A stretch of 64,000 bases of DNA from Ardenticatena sp. (GCA_015487975.1 WFOS01000022.1:51732-115731); one strand, 5' to 3'; counted from the first letter of the stretch, positions 44,059-54,084 are shown. Translations and numbers: made by a program. The notes: generated by a model from the sequence alone, not told the origin.

Positions 44059-45090
44059 TTATTCGCCGCGCAGGCGCGGATCGAATGCATCACGGATCCC
44101 ATCACCCAGCATGTTGAATGCCAATGTCGTAAGTGTCAGCGCAATGCCTGGCACCATTACCTCCCATGGGGCAGTACGCAATGCCTGATACGTCTCCGAA
44201 ATCATCAAGCCCCAGGAAGGCGTCGGCGGGTTGACCCCCAGGCCGATGAATGAAAGAAACGCTTCCAAACTGATATAGCCAGGAATAGCAAGCGTTTCTG
44301 CGACGATGCAAGGGCCTAAGATATTCGGGAGCAGGTGCTTGAAGATAATGCGGCGATCGGTTGCTCCAATGGCGCGAGCCGCTTCGACAAACTCTTTCTT
44401 CTTGTAAGACAACGTCTGGCCACGAGCGATACGCGCCATTCCTAGCCAGTTGATGGCACCAATAGCAATGAAGATGAAGAACATGCCCCCCATGGCCTTG
44501 TCGATGTCGAGGAAAAATTGCCAGATACCTGCGGCATCACCTCGACGGGCCTGGGCTTTGAAGAAAACCTGCATCAAAATGACGAAAATCAGAAACGGGA
44601 AACCATACAAGAAGTCTACAATGCGCATCATGATGTTATCAACCCGTGTGCTGGAATAGCCGGAAATCAGCCCATAAACCAACCCAATCCCCAGGCTTAC
44701 CAGCGACGCCACGATGGCCACTGTCAGCGAAATGCGCGTCCCGTAGAGCACGCGGCTGAGCAAATCACGCCCCAGATAATCGGTGCCTAACAAGAACAGC
44801 TGACCATCTTCGGTACGGGTCAATGGGGGCTTATCCGTGTACAAAAAATTCGCTGTGCCATAACGGTAAGGTGCCAGCAACGGCTTTGTTTCACCGCCAG
44901 TGAAGAACGTGAACAACGCATTGTCCACGAACAATGCGATAAAGACCAAGATCAGAATGAAAATCCCACTGATGACCGCGACACGGTTTTTCAACAATTG
45001 GCGGAACGCATCGTGCAAAGGACTGCGGCCGCGCCGTTTGGCAGCCTCAACCATCCAATCCTTTTTAGCTGTCGTTGTCTGCACTGTCAT
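44059..45090 (-). CDS. oppC: Oligopeptide ABC permease C (system 2)
   Basis: A 343-residue permease with an N-terminal segment (NRVAVISGIFILILVFIALFV) and conserved LLGTDYLGRDLLSRVLYG. The EAA loop is EFVEAARAIGATDRRIIFKHLLPNILGP. The start follows GGAGGG at 9 bases; the track ORF adds 10 codons. An inserted region (about 75-95, TKPLLAPYRYGTANFLYTDKPPLTR) makes it longer than the usual OppC. It follows the permease B by 36 bases. Confidence 0.93.
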   Translation of the reverse strand: MTVQTTTAKKDWMVEAAKRRGRSPLHDAFRQLLKNRVAVISGIFILILVFIALFVDNALFTFFTGGETKPLLAPYRYGTANFLYTDKPPLTRTEDGQLFLLGTDYLGRDLLSRVLYGTRISLTVAIVASLVSLGIGLVYGLISGYSSTRVDNIMMRIVDFLYGFPFLIFVILMQVFFKAQARRGDAAGIWQFFLDIDKAMGGMFFIFIAIGAINWLGMARIARGQTLSYKKKEFVEAARAIGATDRRIIFKHLLPNILGPCIVAETLAIPGYISLEAFLSFIGLGVNPPTPSWGLMISETYQALRTAPWEVMVPGIALTLTTLAFNMLGDGIRDAFDPRLRGE

Positions 45091-45126
45091 TCCCTCTTTC
45101 CCTCCACCAGACCGCAACAAGGCGGC

Positions 45127-46101
45127 TCAATCGTAGCGAATACGCGGGTCAAGCCACGCATATGCGATATCAACAAACAGGTTTGCCAGAACCAGCAGGA
45201 CCGAGTAGAGCAATGCCGTTCCCATGACGACCGGATAGTCACGGTTGGTCACACTTTGCACGAAGTGGCGTCCCAGACCAGGGATACCGAAAATCTGCTC
45301 AACCACGAACGTTCCCGTCACCACACCAGCAAAAAGCGGCCCCAGAATTGTAACCACAGGGATAAGCGAGTTCTTGAGCGCATGCACGATGATCACAGTC
45401 CGCTCGGGTAAACCTTTGGCACGCGCTGTCCGAATGTAATCTTCACGGATGACCTGCAACAAACTCGCACGGGTCAGACGGGCAATCGAAGCCGATAGCG
45501 CCGTCCCCAAAGTAATCGTGGGCAAAGCAGCATGGCTCCAAAAATCACTGTTCATTGGGGGAATAAAGCCAAAATATAACTCGGTGTAATCAACCCCCCA
45601 TTGTGCAGCCGGGAACCAGCCTAACTTGACAGCAAAAATCCAAATCAAGAAGGGGCCCAACACAATATTAGGAATCGAAACACCCAAAATAGCAACAAAC
45701 GAACTCAAATAGTCAAGCCATTGATTGTGGTTGAGCGCAGCGATGATACCCGCCGGAATACCAATCAAAAGCCCCAGAGCCAACGACAAAATCCCTAACT
45801 GAAACGAAATGGGAAATGTTTGTTTCAAAATATCATTCACCGTCTGGTTCCGATATCGGAACGAGGGGCCCAAATCCCCACGCATCAAATCCATCATGTA
45901 ATCGGCAAACTGCACGTAAATCGGCGCATCGAGATTGTATTTACGCTTCAAATTCTCGCGCACACTTTCGGGCAAAGAACGGTCGCCAGCAAAGTCAAAA
46001 GGGCCACCTGGTAACGCACGTGAAAGCCCAAAGGTCGTTGCCGCAATCAAAAACAAAACCGGTATATTCCACAACAATCGCCGAATGATATATTTCGTCA
46101 T
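45127..46101 (-). CDS. oppB: Oligopeptide ABC permease B (system 2)
   Basis: A 324-residue OppB/DppB-type permease (MTKYIIRRLLWNIPVLFLIAATTFGLSRALPGGPF). The coupling loop is REDYIRTARAKGLPERTVIIVHALKNSLIPVVTI. It lies between the system 2 binding protein and permease C. A perfect GC-rich hairpin lies between the binding protein and this gene. The SD region ahead of it is purine-poor. Confidence 0.93.
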   Translation of the reverse strand: MTKYIIRRLLWNIPVLFLIAATTFGLSRALPGGPFDFAGDRSLPESVRENLKRKYNLDAPIYVQFADYMMDLMRGDLGPSFRYRNQTVNDILKQTFPISFQLGILSLALGLLIGIPAGIIAALNHNQWLDYLSSFVAILGVSIPNIVLGPFLIWIFAVKLGWFPAAQWGVDYTELYFGFIPPMNSDFWSHAALPTITLGTALSASIARLTRASLLQVIREDYIRTARAKGLPERTVIIVHALKNSLIPVVTILGPLFAGVVTGTFVVEQIFGIPGLGRHFVQSVTNRDYPVVMGTALLYSVLLVLANLFVDIAYAWLDPRIRYD

Positions 46102-46137
46102 CGAGCTTCAACTCCCTATTCGCAGAATCGAGCCTAG

Positions 46138-46165
46138 TGGGGTGGGGATGGCGCTCCCCACCCCA
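46138..46165 (-). terminator. GC-rich intercistronic hairpin
   Basis: A perfect 11-bp stem TGGGGTGGGGA / TCCCCACCCCA, 6-base loop, lies between binding-protein and permease genes and lacks a T-run. It resembles the element at 40883. Confidence 0.55.
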
Positions 46166-46183
46166 CCAGAGGGCATGCTTAGC

Positions 46184-48070
46184 TTACTTCCCCATGGCGG
46201 CGTTGCGAGCGTCGACGTCAAGATTCCACTGCCACAGGTACATGCGGCCCGGTTCACCCCAGACGCGGTCGAGCCATGGCTTGGCCACCGCCACGCGGGT
46301 GTAGTAGTAAATCGGCGCCATCGCGGCGATTTCGTCCACGAGCAACTGCTCGGCACGCTTGTAGAGCGCCAACTGTTCTTCAGGCGATGCCGTCTGAGCG
46401 GCCTTCGTGGTTTCGGCGAATTCACGCACCAGATCGCCGACTTGCGGATCGTCGTACGAGAGCAGCGGGCGGTTCGAACCTTCTTCTGGATTGAAGACTT
46501 CGTGCACCCAGTTGTTGGCGTGCGGGTAGTCCGCGCACCAACCCAAGCGGTAAACGTTGGGCTTGTCTTCCAGCGGACTATCCTTTTCGATCGTCTTCAG
46601 GTAGACGCGCCATTCCTGAGTTTCGATGGTCACCGTAGCCTGCGGGAAGGCCTGCTGCCACATCGCCTGGATGGCCTGAGCAATCTTGGCGTGGCTTTCG
46701 CTCACGTTGTGCATGAGCAAGATGTCCAAGCCAGCGCCATCCGGATAGCCAGCTTCTTCAAGCAGCTTCTTGGCTTCTTCGACAGCCTTGGCATAGCCCC
46801 AACCACCCATCTCTTCGGGCAGCGCCCACGGCGCAACTTCGGGATCACCAGCGGGCGAACCGAAGTTGAGCGGGTTGGTGAAGGCGTTCGCCGGAATCTG
46901 ACCACCCTTCAAGACGGCATCGACAAGCGTCTTGCGGTCGATCGCCATCGAGAGCGCGCGGCGCACGTTGACATCATCCGTCGGTGCCTTCTTGGTAATG
47001 AAGCCGTAGTAGTACGTGCAGTTGATCGGGTTGTTGACCAGTTCCTTGCTGAGCACCGGATCGGTCTTCACACGATCCATCTGCTCGAGTGGCACACCAG
47101 CCGTATCAAGCTCGTTGCTTTCGTAGAGCGCAAATGACGTCGAGGCTTCTTCGATCATCACACCGTGCAGGCGTTCGATGTTCCCAGCCTGATCGGCATA
47201 TTCTTCCCAGCCATACCAGTGCGGGTTGCGCACCAGGTCAAGGCGGTCACCATGGACCCACTCGTCGATGACATAGGGGCCGTTGGTCACGATGAAGCCA
47301 GGCTCGACCCAGCGGTCACCCTTTTCTTCGATGACCCACCGCGGAACGGGGAAGGTCACCGGCATGCTGGCGATCTGCGGGAAGAAGCCAGCGCCGTAGT
47401 TCAACTCGAATTCGACCGTGAAGTCGTCCACAGCGCGAACGCCCACGGCGTCGTAGAGTTCCTGGAAGTTTTCGGCTTCCGGATCGGCCGTGTTGAGTTC
47501 TTCACAGCCCTTGATGATGTAAAGGATGTAGGAATAGTCCGAACCCGTGCGCGGGTCACAGGTGCGCTTCACACCATAGACCACATCCTGGGCCGTCACA
47601 ACACGCGGATTGCCTTCGTCGTCGGTCACGACTTCGGTTTCACCACCCGGCACATGGCGGACCCAGACAGCGTTATCGCGCATCTTGAAGGTCCAGACCG
47701 TGTTGTCTTCGTTCGCGCTCCATTCTAGCGCCAATTCGGGAATCGCTTCCGAGGTTTCAGGATCCAGATCGGTCAGACCAAGGAAAATTTCTTCGATGAG
47801 CGCGTGCGACGTCGTATCGGTCGAAAGCGCAGGATCAGCCGTTGGCGGCTCCGTACCCCAGTTGATGTTGACCGTCACCGGTTCTGGGCCGGTCGGTTCC
47901 GGGGTAGCCGTCACCACCACAACCTTTTCAACCGTTTCACCTTCCACAACCTGAGTTACAACTTTGGTCACTTCTTTGACGACTTCGGTCGTCTCTCCGG
48001 ACTGACCACCACAGGCAGCCAATACGAGCAGGCTAACCAGTGCGGCGACGAGAAGTGCTACCCTTCTCAT
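46184..48070 (-). CDS. Peptide-binding lipoprotein of system 2 (SBP_bac_5)
   Basis: A 628-residue lipoprotein with lipobox LLVLAAC, then a tether GETTEVVKEVTKVVTQVVEGETVEKVVVVTATPEPTGPEP like that of system 1. The binding domain begins INWGTEPPTADPALSTDTTSHALIEEIFLGL and includes VVTAQDVVYGVKRTCDPRTGSDYSYILYIIKGC. It starts after AAGGAGGAG. System 2 has no ATPase genes of its own; OppD/F of system 3, just upstream, could serve both. Confidence 0.93.
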   Translation of the reverse strand: MRRVALLVAALVSLLVLAACGGQSGETTEVVKEVTKVVTQVVEGETVEKVVVVTATPEPTGPEPVTVNINWGTEPPTADPALSTDTTSHALIEEIFLGLTDLDPETSEAIPELALEWSANEDNTVWTFKMRDNAVWVRHVPGGETEVVTDDEGNPRVVTAQDVVYGVKRTCDPRTGSDYSYILYIIKGCEELNTADPEAENFQELYDAVGVRAVDDFTVEFELNYGAGFFPQIASMPVTFPVPRWVIEEKGDRWVEPGFIVTNGPYVIDEWVHGDRLDLVRNPHWYGWEEYADQAGNIERLHGVMIEEASTSFALYESNELDTAGVPLEQMDRVKTDPVLSKELVNNPINCTYYYGFITKKAPTDDVNVRRALSMAIDRKTLVDAVLKGGQIPANAFTNPLNFGSPAGDPEVAPWALPEEMGGWGYAKAVEEAKKLLEEAGYPDGAGLDILLMHNVSESHAKIAQAIQAMWQQAFPQATVTIETQEWRVYLKTIEKDSPLEDKPNVYRLGWCADYPHANNWVHEVFNPEEGSNRPLLSYDDPQVGDLVREFAETTKAAQTASPEEQLALYKRAEQLLVDEIAAMAPIYYYTRVAVAKPWLDRVWGEPGRMYLWQWNLDVDARNAAMGK

Positions 48071-48153
48071 ACGCTCTCCTCCTTGCTTTCTTCTCGGAGT
48101 TTCAATGACATCATGTGTACGTCCCTACGATTCGAGTACCATTCCAGGTACTC

Positions 48154-48187
48154 CACTCTCAAATCGCTGCGGCGTATCACCCCCTTT
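48154..48187 (-). promoter_or_regulatory. 34-bp leader element, copy 2
   Basis: It differs from copy 1 at one base. It begins 84 bases before the system 2 lipoprotein start. Just downstream on the minus strand is a hairpin GAGTACC-TGGAAT-GGTACTC. Confidence 0.6.
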
Positions 48188-48192
48188 GCAGG

Positions 48193-48226
48193 AAAATTGG
48201 AACTAGCCCATATTGGGCAGCGTTCC
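48193..48226 (-). terminator. Terminator of the third Opp operon
   Basis: A two-part stem GGAAC ... GCCC / GGGC ... GTTCC with loop AATAT is followed on the minus strand by AATTTTCC. It separates OppF of system 3 from the system 2 operon. Confidence 0.6.
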
Positions 48227-48283
48227 CATTACCAAATACACGCCAACGTGCCATTCGGTTCAAAATCAGGGTGAAGAAGGTCG

Positions 48284-49267
48284 TTAGTGAACGAGGTGAC
48301 ACGCAACGTAGTGACCACCGCCAGCATCTTTGAATTCCGGTTCGACCTCTTTGCACACATCGATGACAACCGGACAACGGGTATGGAAGCGGCAACCAGA
48401 TGGCGGATTGACTGGGCTGGGCACATCCCCTTTGAGGATGATGCGCTGACGCTGTGCTTCGATTTCCGGGTCTGGGATTGGGACTGCCGACAGAAGTGCC
48501 TGCGTGTAGGGATGCAACGGGTTTTCGTACAACTCGTTGCGGTCGGCCAGCTCCACAATCTTTCCCAGATACATCACAGCCACACGGTCGGAAATGTGGC
48601 GCACCACACTCAAATCGTGTGCAATGAAGAGGTAGGTCAATCCGAACTGGGCTTGCAAATCTTCCAGCAAGTTGATGACCTGCGCTTGAATAGAAACGTC
48701 CAGCGCCGAAATCGGCTCGTCGCAAACGATGAATTCAGGGTTGACGGCAAGGGCGCGCGCAATACCGATACGCTGACGCTGACCACCAGAAAACTCATGC
48801 GGGTAGCGCGTGACGAAATAGGGGTTCAACCCCACCACTTCGAGCAGTTCGGCCACGCGGTCGAGTTTTTCTTTTCCCTTTGCAATGCCATGCACTTCGA
48901 GCGGTTCACCCACGATGTCCCCCACGGTCATGCGTGGGTTGAGTGAGGCATAGGGATCTTGGAAAATCATTTGCATGCGGCGGCGCATACGGCGCAGCTC
49001 TTCACCTTTCAGCGTAGTCAGGTCAACCCCATCGAAGTAGACATGACCAGCAGTGGGGCGGTATAGTTGCAACACAGCCCGTCCCGTGGTGCTTTTGCCA
49101 CATCCCGATTCACCTACCAAGCCCAATGTCTCACCACGCCGAACGGTGAAGGAGATATCATCCACCGCTTTCACATCGCCAATGTGGTGTTGGATGAGAA
49201 TCCCCTCGGTGATGGGGAAGTACATTTTTAGTCCTTGCACATCGAGCAAGACATCACCCTGGCTCAT
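48284..49267 (-). CDS. oppF: Oligopeptide ABC transporter ATPase F (system 3)
   Basis: A 327-residue ATPase starting [18 protein letters not shown] after CGGAGGA; the ATG overlaps the OppD stop (ATGA). Walker [12 protein letters not shown], signature [11 protein letters not shown], Walker [15 protein letters not shown], and the C-terminal cysteine set [18 protein letters not shown] are all present. Last gene of the five-gene system 3 operon. Confidence 0.94.
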   Translation of the reverse strand: MSQGDVLLDVQGLKMYFPITEGILIQHHIGDVKAVDDISFTVRRGETLGLVGESGCGKSTTGRAVLQLYRPTAGHVYFDGVDLTTLKGEELRRMRRRMQMIFQDPYASLNPRMTVGDIVGEPLEVHGIAKGKEKLDRVAELLEVVGLNPYFVTRYPHEFSGGQRQRIGIARALAVNPEFIVCDEPISALDVSIQAQVINLLEDLQAQFGLTYLFIAHDLSVVRHISDRVAVMYLGKIVELADRNELYENPLHPYTQALLSAVPIPDPEIEAQRQRIILKGDVPSPVNPPSGCRFHTRCPVVIDVCKEVEPEFKDAGGGHYVACHLVH

Positions 49268-50286
49268 TGAGATTCCTCCGTGTTGGATGCATGCCACTGA
49301 TGCATAATCTCAGCCCCTTCTGGTTTGACCCAGCATGCACTGTAATGCCCCTTGCTGACTTCTTCGAGGGGTGGATCGACTTCCCAACATTTTTCGATGG
49401 CAAAACGACACCGAGGGGCAAAGGGGCACCCAGTGGGATAATCAATCAAGTCGGGCGGCAACCCTTCGATGGCTTGCAAACGTTCACGTTGTTTTTCATC
49501 CAGGCGCGGGATGCTTTGCAGCAGACCAATCGTATAGGGGTGGCGAGGGTTCTTGTAGAGTTCATGCACGGGCGATGATTCAACGATTTGCCCGGCATAC
49601 ATCACGATAATGCGGTCGGCAAGCCCAGCCAGAAGTGCAAGGTCGTGTGTAATCCAGATGACGGACATGCCGATCTCATCACGCAGGCGTTTCACAAGCT
49701 CCACAATCTGCGCCTGAATCGTCACGTCGAGCGCTGTGGTTGGCTCGTCGGCGATGAGCAGGCGGGGATGGCAGGCCAGTCCCATGGCAATCATTACACG
49801 TTGCCGCATCCCCCCTGAAAACTGGTGAGGATAGCTGTCGATCCGTTCTTCGGCCGCTGGAATCCCCACCATTTTGAGCAGCTCGATGGCACGTGCCCGC
49901 GCCTGCTGGTGGTTCATGCCCAGGTGGAGTTCGAGAACTTCGGTGATTTGACGCTCGATCGTCAAGACGGGGTTCAGGGACGTCATGGGGTCCTGGAAGA
50001 TCATGGCGATGCGGTTCCCCCGCACTTCGCGCATTTCTTCCTTGTCGATTTTGAGCAGGTCGCGCCCTTCAAACCAGACCTCCCCGTTGGTAATCTCACC
50101 AGGTGGTTGGGGAATGAGGCGCATGACCGACAACATGGTCACACTCTTGCCGGAACCAGATTCGCCCACGACGCCCAACGTTTCTCCTTCATCAACATAG
50201 AAGGAGACACCGTTGACAGCGTGGACGGTTCCATCCTGCGTGTGGAAGCGAGTTTCGAGGTTTTTGACTTCGAGTAATCGTCCCAT
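49264..50286 (-). CDS. oppD: Oligopeptide ABC transporter ATPase D (system 3)
   Basis: A 340-residue ATPase starting [19 protein letters not shown] after AAAGGAG. Walker [13 protein letters not shown], signature [11 protein letters not shown], Walker [15 protein letters not shown], and C-terminal cysteines [18 protein letters not shown]. The track ORF is 18 codons longer without support. It overlaps oppF by four bases. Confidence 0.94.
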   Translation of the reverse strand: MGRLLEVKNLETRFHTQDGTVHAVNGVSFYVDEGETLGVVGESGSGKSVTMLSVMRLIPQPPGEITNGEVWFEGRDLLKIDKEEMREVRGNRIAMIFQDPMTSLNPVLTIERQITEVLELHLGMNHQQARARAIELLKMVGIPAAEERIDSYPHQFSGGMRQRVMIAMGLACHPRLLIADEPTTALDVTIQAQIVELVKRLRDEIGMSVIWITHDLALLAGLADRIIVMYAGQIVESSPVHELYKNPRHPYTIGLLQSIPRLDEKQRERLQAIEGLPPDLIDYPTGCPFAPRCRFAIEKCWEVDPPLEEVSKGHYSACWVKPEGAEIMHQWHASNTEESQ

Positions 50287-50403
50287 ACTTTCTCCTTTGA
50301 AAGGCTCTCGGTCCCCCTGGTGGCTTGGATTCCGGTGCACCAGTGTATCGAAAGTATGAAAAAGGGCAATTTGCTTTTTTTTACGGCTGCATCTTGCCCC
50401 ATA

Positions 50404-51390
50404 TCAGGTGAGACGGTCTTGCGGGTTCAGGGCTTCGTTCAAACCGTCTCCGATAAAGTTGAAGGCAAATGTCAACGCGGCGACGGCGAGACCCGGTGCC
50501 CACAACAACCATGGCGCCGATGGTGAACGCCATGATGCAAATTCGTTGTAAATCATTGCTCCCCATGACGGCGTTGGCGGGGTGATGCCAATACCCAGAA
50601 AGCTGAGCGATGCTTCCGCAACGACAGCGCTCCCCATGCTCATGCTCAGGGCTACGATGACGGGCGGCAAGGCGTTGGGAAAGATATGCTGCCACATAAT
50701 CCGCCACGGGGAAACGCCCAGAGCACGCGCGGCTTCGACAAATTGTTGTTCGCGCAGGCTCAATACCTGCCCACGCACGAGACGCGCCAGCCCAGGCCAC
50801 CCCACCAAACTCAGCGCGATGACGACGACAAAAAATTCAACATAGCCGGCTCGTACCCAGGGCTTGATGCGCTCGAATTGCGAAAGCCATGCCGCCAATC
50901 GTGGTTGCAGTGTGGCAGCCAGCAACAGGGCAAACAAAAGCCCCGGAAAGGCGAAGAGCACGTCGCTCAAACGCATCACGATTTCATCAATCCAGCCGCC
51001 AAAATAGCCGGCCAGCAGGCCGAAAAACACCCCCAACACAACGCCCACGACCGTGGCCGTCGGCGCGACGATGAGCGCTGTACGTGCCGCCCAAATCATG
51101 CGGCTGAACTGGTCGCGCCCCAACGCATCGGTGCCCAGCGGGTGCGCGAACGATGGCGGCTGATTCGCAGCGTTATAGTTGGTTTTGTCGTAGCCGTAGG
51201 GGGCAATCCAGGGTGCGAAAAGCCCCACCACAACCCATGTGAGTACGATCAGCAATCCGATAACCGCCATGCGGTTGCGGGCATAACGCCGTGTAAAATC
51301 GGTAAAACGTCGCCAGCGTACCTGCCACACGCTGACACGCAATGGGGCACGTCGGTCAATCGCAAGTTGCTCTGGCGTGGGCATCTGCAT
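50404..51390 (-). CDS. oppC: Oligopeptide ABC permease C (system 3)
   Basis: A 328-residue permease. An N-terminal extension precedes the first segment (MAVIGLLIVLTWVVVGLFAPWIAPYGYD), then HPLGTDALGRDQFSRMIWAA and the coupling loop QQFVEAARALGVSPWRIMWQHIFPNALPP. The start ATG directly follows an in-frame GTG; the GTG-ATG choice is uncertain. It follows permease B by 41 bases. Confidence 0.93.
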   Translation of the reverse strand: MQMPTPEQLAIDRRAPLRVSVWQVRWRRFTDFTRRYARNRMAVIGLLIVLTWVVVGLFAPWIAPYGYDKTNYNAANQPPSFAHPLGTDALGRDQFSRMIWAARTALIVAPTATVVGVVLGVFFGLLAGYFGGWIDEIVMRLSDVLFAFPGLLFALLLAATLQPRLAAWLSQFERIKPWVRAGYVEFFVVVIALSLVGWPGLARLVRGQVLSLREQQFVEAARALGVSPWRIMWQHIFPNALPPVIVALSMSMGSAVVAEASLSFLGIGITPPTPSWGAMIYNEFASWRSPSAPWLLWAPGLAVAALTFAFNFIGDGLNEALNPQDRLT

Positions 51391-51431
51391 CACTCACAAT
51401 ACACACATTAAGTTGTTTCGGTTCAATTCTG

Positions 51432-52364
51432 TTACTGGTACCGAATGCGCGGGTCCACAAAGGCGTACAGAATATCCACCAGCAAATTCGCCAGGGCATA
51501 CCCGATGGCAATCAAGAGGACCAAGGCCATGATGACCGGGTAATCGCGTGAGAAAAAGGCCTGAAACGCCAGCCGACCAACGCCCGGAATGCCAAAAATC
51601 GTTTCGGTGATGAACGATCCCACGACCAAGCTCCCCAGCATCAATCCCAAAATCGTCAGCAAGGGGATGAGGGCATTGCGGAGCGCATGCACGAAGAAAA
51701 TGCGCCGTTCGTGCAATCCCTTCGCGTAGGCAGTGCGGATGTATTCCTGCGACAGCACATCAATCAAGTTGGCGCGGGTCTGCCGGGCAAACACAGCGAT
51801 TGGGCCAGCACTCATCACAATGACGGGCAAAATGATGTTGCGACTAAAAATGCCATTCCAGCCACCGGGGGGCAGAAGGCGCCATTTGTACGCGAAAAGC
51901 CACAACAGAATGGGGGCAATGAGGAATGTCGGCAACGAAATCGCCACGACAACACCCGTCATCGTCAGGTAGTCGAGCCAGGTGTTGCGTTTGAGTGCTG
52001 CAAAGACCCCTAGTGGGACCCCCACAAGCAGACTTACCACCAACACGACAGCATTGAGTTGCAACGTGATGCTGAGACTGCGTTTCAGCAAATCGCTGAC
52101 CGGGCGCCCACGCGCCATGGTAAGACTTTCGCCAAAATCGCCATGCAACGCCCGCCAGACATAGTCGGCGAATTGCACAAGCAAAGGGCGGTCGAGCCCC
52201 AGTTCGTGGCGCAAACGCTCGACCGCCTCTGGATTGCTATGTTGTCCCAACAAGAGTTGGGCTGGGTCGCCCGGGCCGTAGTACCCCAACACGAAGGTCA
52301 GAAACGTCACGATGAGCAAGAGGAAGGGCATCCAGAGCAACCGCCGCACAAGGTAGGCTGTCAT
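51432..52364 (-). CDS. oppB: Oligopeptide ABC permease B (system 3)
   Basis: A 310-residue OppB/DppB-type permease (MTAYLVRRLLWMPFLLLIVTFLTFVLGYYGPGDPAQLLLGQHSNP). The coupling loop is SQEYIRTAYAKGLHERRIFFVHALRNALIPLLTI. It starts 16 bases after the binding-protein stop. The product is smaller than system 1 OppB, lacking its periplasmic insertion. Confidence 0.94.
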   Translation of the reverse strand: MTAYLVRRLLWMPFLLLIVTFLTFVLGYYGPGDPAQLLLGQHSNPEAVERLRHELGLDRPLLVQFADYVWRALHGDFGESLTMARGRPVSDLLKRSLSITLQLNAVVLVVSLLVGVPLGVFAALKRNTWLDYLTMTGVVVAISLPTFLIAPILLWLFAYKWRLLPPGGWNGIFSRNIILPVIVMSAGPIAVFARQTRANLIDVLSQEYIRTAYAKGLHERRIFFVHALRNALIPLLTILGLMLGSLVVGSFITETIFGIPGVGRLAFQAFFSRDYPVIMALVLLIAIGYALANLLVDILYAFVDPRIRYQ

Positions 52365-52380
52365 GGCGAACCTCGTTGTC

Positions 52381-54084
52381 TCACCGTTCGATACGCACGT
52401 ACTTCAGCCGCGGTACGATGGTGGGCGAGAAACGCAAGCCCTTCACCCACGGTTTCACCAGCCAGTATTCTTTGCCATAGGAAAGTGGAATGAGGGGCGC
52501 ATCTTGCAAGATGAGCGCTTCGGCCTGCTGGTAGAGATCCAGCCGGCGTGTTTCATCTCGTTCCACGGCGGCTTCTTTCAGCAATTCATCCACCTGCGGG
52601 TTGCAGTAGCCGAAGTGATTGTCCAGGCTGTCGCAGGCGAACAAAATTTCCAGGAAGTTTTGCGGGTCGGGGTAGTCGGCAATCCACCCCAGATTGAACA
52701 TCTGGTATGGGTTGGGATCGCGTTGCAAGTCGAACAGGAAGGTGGCCCATTCGGTTTGTTCGATGGCCACCTGTATACCCAAGTTCTGCTGCCACATGTC
52801 CACCATTGCTTCGACGGAGCGCGGCACAGCGCCACCAGCCCCCGAAATGTGCAGAGTGATGTCGGGCAGGTTTTCGGCGCTGCCGTAGGATGATTCGGCC
52901 AGGGCGCGTTTGGCTGCTTCGGGGTCATATTCGTAGGCACGCACATCGGGGTTGTACCCAGGCATGCCAGGCGGCAAAATGCTGTGGGCGGGTTCCACCA
53001 GTCCTTCCATCACCACGTTGGCCAGTGCATCCACATTCACAGCCTGCGCGAACGCCTGCCGCACTTTGGGATCGTCGAATGGCGGCTGAGCATTGTTCAA
53101 GCCCACATAGCCCAACGACAACGTGTTGAAGGTCACCAGTTCCTTGTTGAGCGGGTCGGCAGGGTCTTGCACACGGGCAATATCGGCCAGCCCCACAGGG
53201 ACAGCATCGAGTTCATCGGTTTCGTACATGGTCATGGCCGAACCGCCCGAAAGCAGGTACACCACACTCACCGCAGGCTTGGGGTCGCCATAGTAGCGCG
53301 GGTTCGGTTCGAGCACGAGACGTTCGCCGAAGGTGTATTCCTTCAAAACGAAGGGGCCTGTGCCGTTGGGATTGTCGGACGCCCAGGTGCGCCCACCATT
53401 TTCGACCGTTTCGCGATCGACAACGAAGGCGGTGGGATAGGTGAGTTTGGCAAGGAAATAGACTTTGGGTTCGTCGATGGTGAGTTCGAGGGTGTAATCA
53501 TCAATCACGCGCACGCCGCGCACGTCATCCGCTTGGCCGCGCAGTTTCTCGCGACACCCTACGATATCACCCAGATAGGTGTCCGCCACAGGTGATTGCG
53601 TGCGCGGGTCGCACGCCCGTTCGAAGCTGTACTTGAAATCGTCTGCTGTAACGGGGCGACCATTGGCAAAGGTGACATCCTCGCGCAGGTAGAAGGTATA
53701 GACCGTGCCGTCGTCGGAGATCTCCCACGATTTGGCAATATCAGGTTGGACGGAGAGATCATCAGGGGCAATTGTGACAAGGCCGCTAAACAGTTCGACG
53801 ATGTACTCTGCGGATGTTGCGTCGCTGGTGAGCGCAGGATCCAGCGTCGGTGGTTCGCCACCAGGCAGACGCAGAACACCTTCACTGCTCCCGCTCGCTT
53901 GGTCTTTGGTTCCCGTTTCGGGTTGGGACTGCGATTCTTTCACAGCCGGGGTGCGTGTGTCTTCCACCGTTTCACGCTGGAAGAAGTAGAAGGCCCCCCC
54001 AATGAGCAACACGCACAGGAAGAGCGTGACGACAACACCCCCTAGCGCCAGCACGATGGCAAGTGTGCGATTCGAGTTGTTCAT
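52381..54084 (-). CDS. Peptide-binding protein of system 3, membrane-anchored
   Basis: A 567-residue SBP_bac_5 protein starting after AAGGAG (MNNSNRTLAIVLALGG); the track ORF adds 15 codons. Unlike systems 1 and 2, it has no lipobox. It keeps a single N-terminal transmembrane anchor (LAIVLALGGVVVTLFLCVLLIGGAFYFF) and a short polar linker. The domain shows GGEPPTLDPALTSDATSAEYIVELFSGLV, RPVTADDFKYSFERACDPRT and VRQAFAQAVNVDALANVVMEG. The Cys at about residue 23 lies inside the hydrophobic span and is not in a lipobox. Confidence 0.9.
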   Translation of the reverse strand: MNNSNRTLAIVLALGGVVVTLFLCVLLIGGAFYFFQRETVEDTRTPAVKESQSQPETGTKDQASGSSEGVLRLPGGEPPTLDPALTSDATSAEYIVELFSGLVTIAPDDLSVQPDIAKSWEISDDGTVYTFYLREDVTFANGRPVTADDFKYSFERACDPRTQSPVADTYLGDIVGCREKLRGQADDVRGVRVIDDYTLELTIDEPKVYFLAKLTYPTAFVVDRETVENGGRTWASDNPNGTGPFVLKEYTFGERLVLEPNPRYYGDPKPAVSVVYLLSGGSAMTMYETDELDAVPVGLADIARVQDPADPLNKELVTFNTLSLGYVGLNNAQPPFDDPKVRQAFAQAVNVDALANVVMEGLVEPAHSILPPGMPGYNPDVRAYEYDPEAAKRALAESSYGSAENLPDITLHISGAGGAVPRSVEAMVDMWQQNLGIQVAIEQTEWATFLFDLQRDPNPYQMFNLGWIADYPDPQNFLEILFACDSLDNHFGYCNPQVDELLKEAAVERDETRRLDLYQQAEALILQDAPLIPLSYGKEYWLVKPWVKGLRFSPTIVPRLKYVRIER

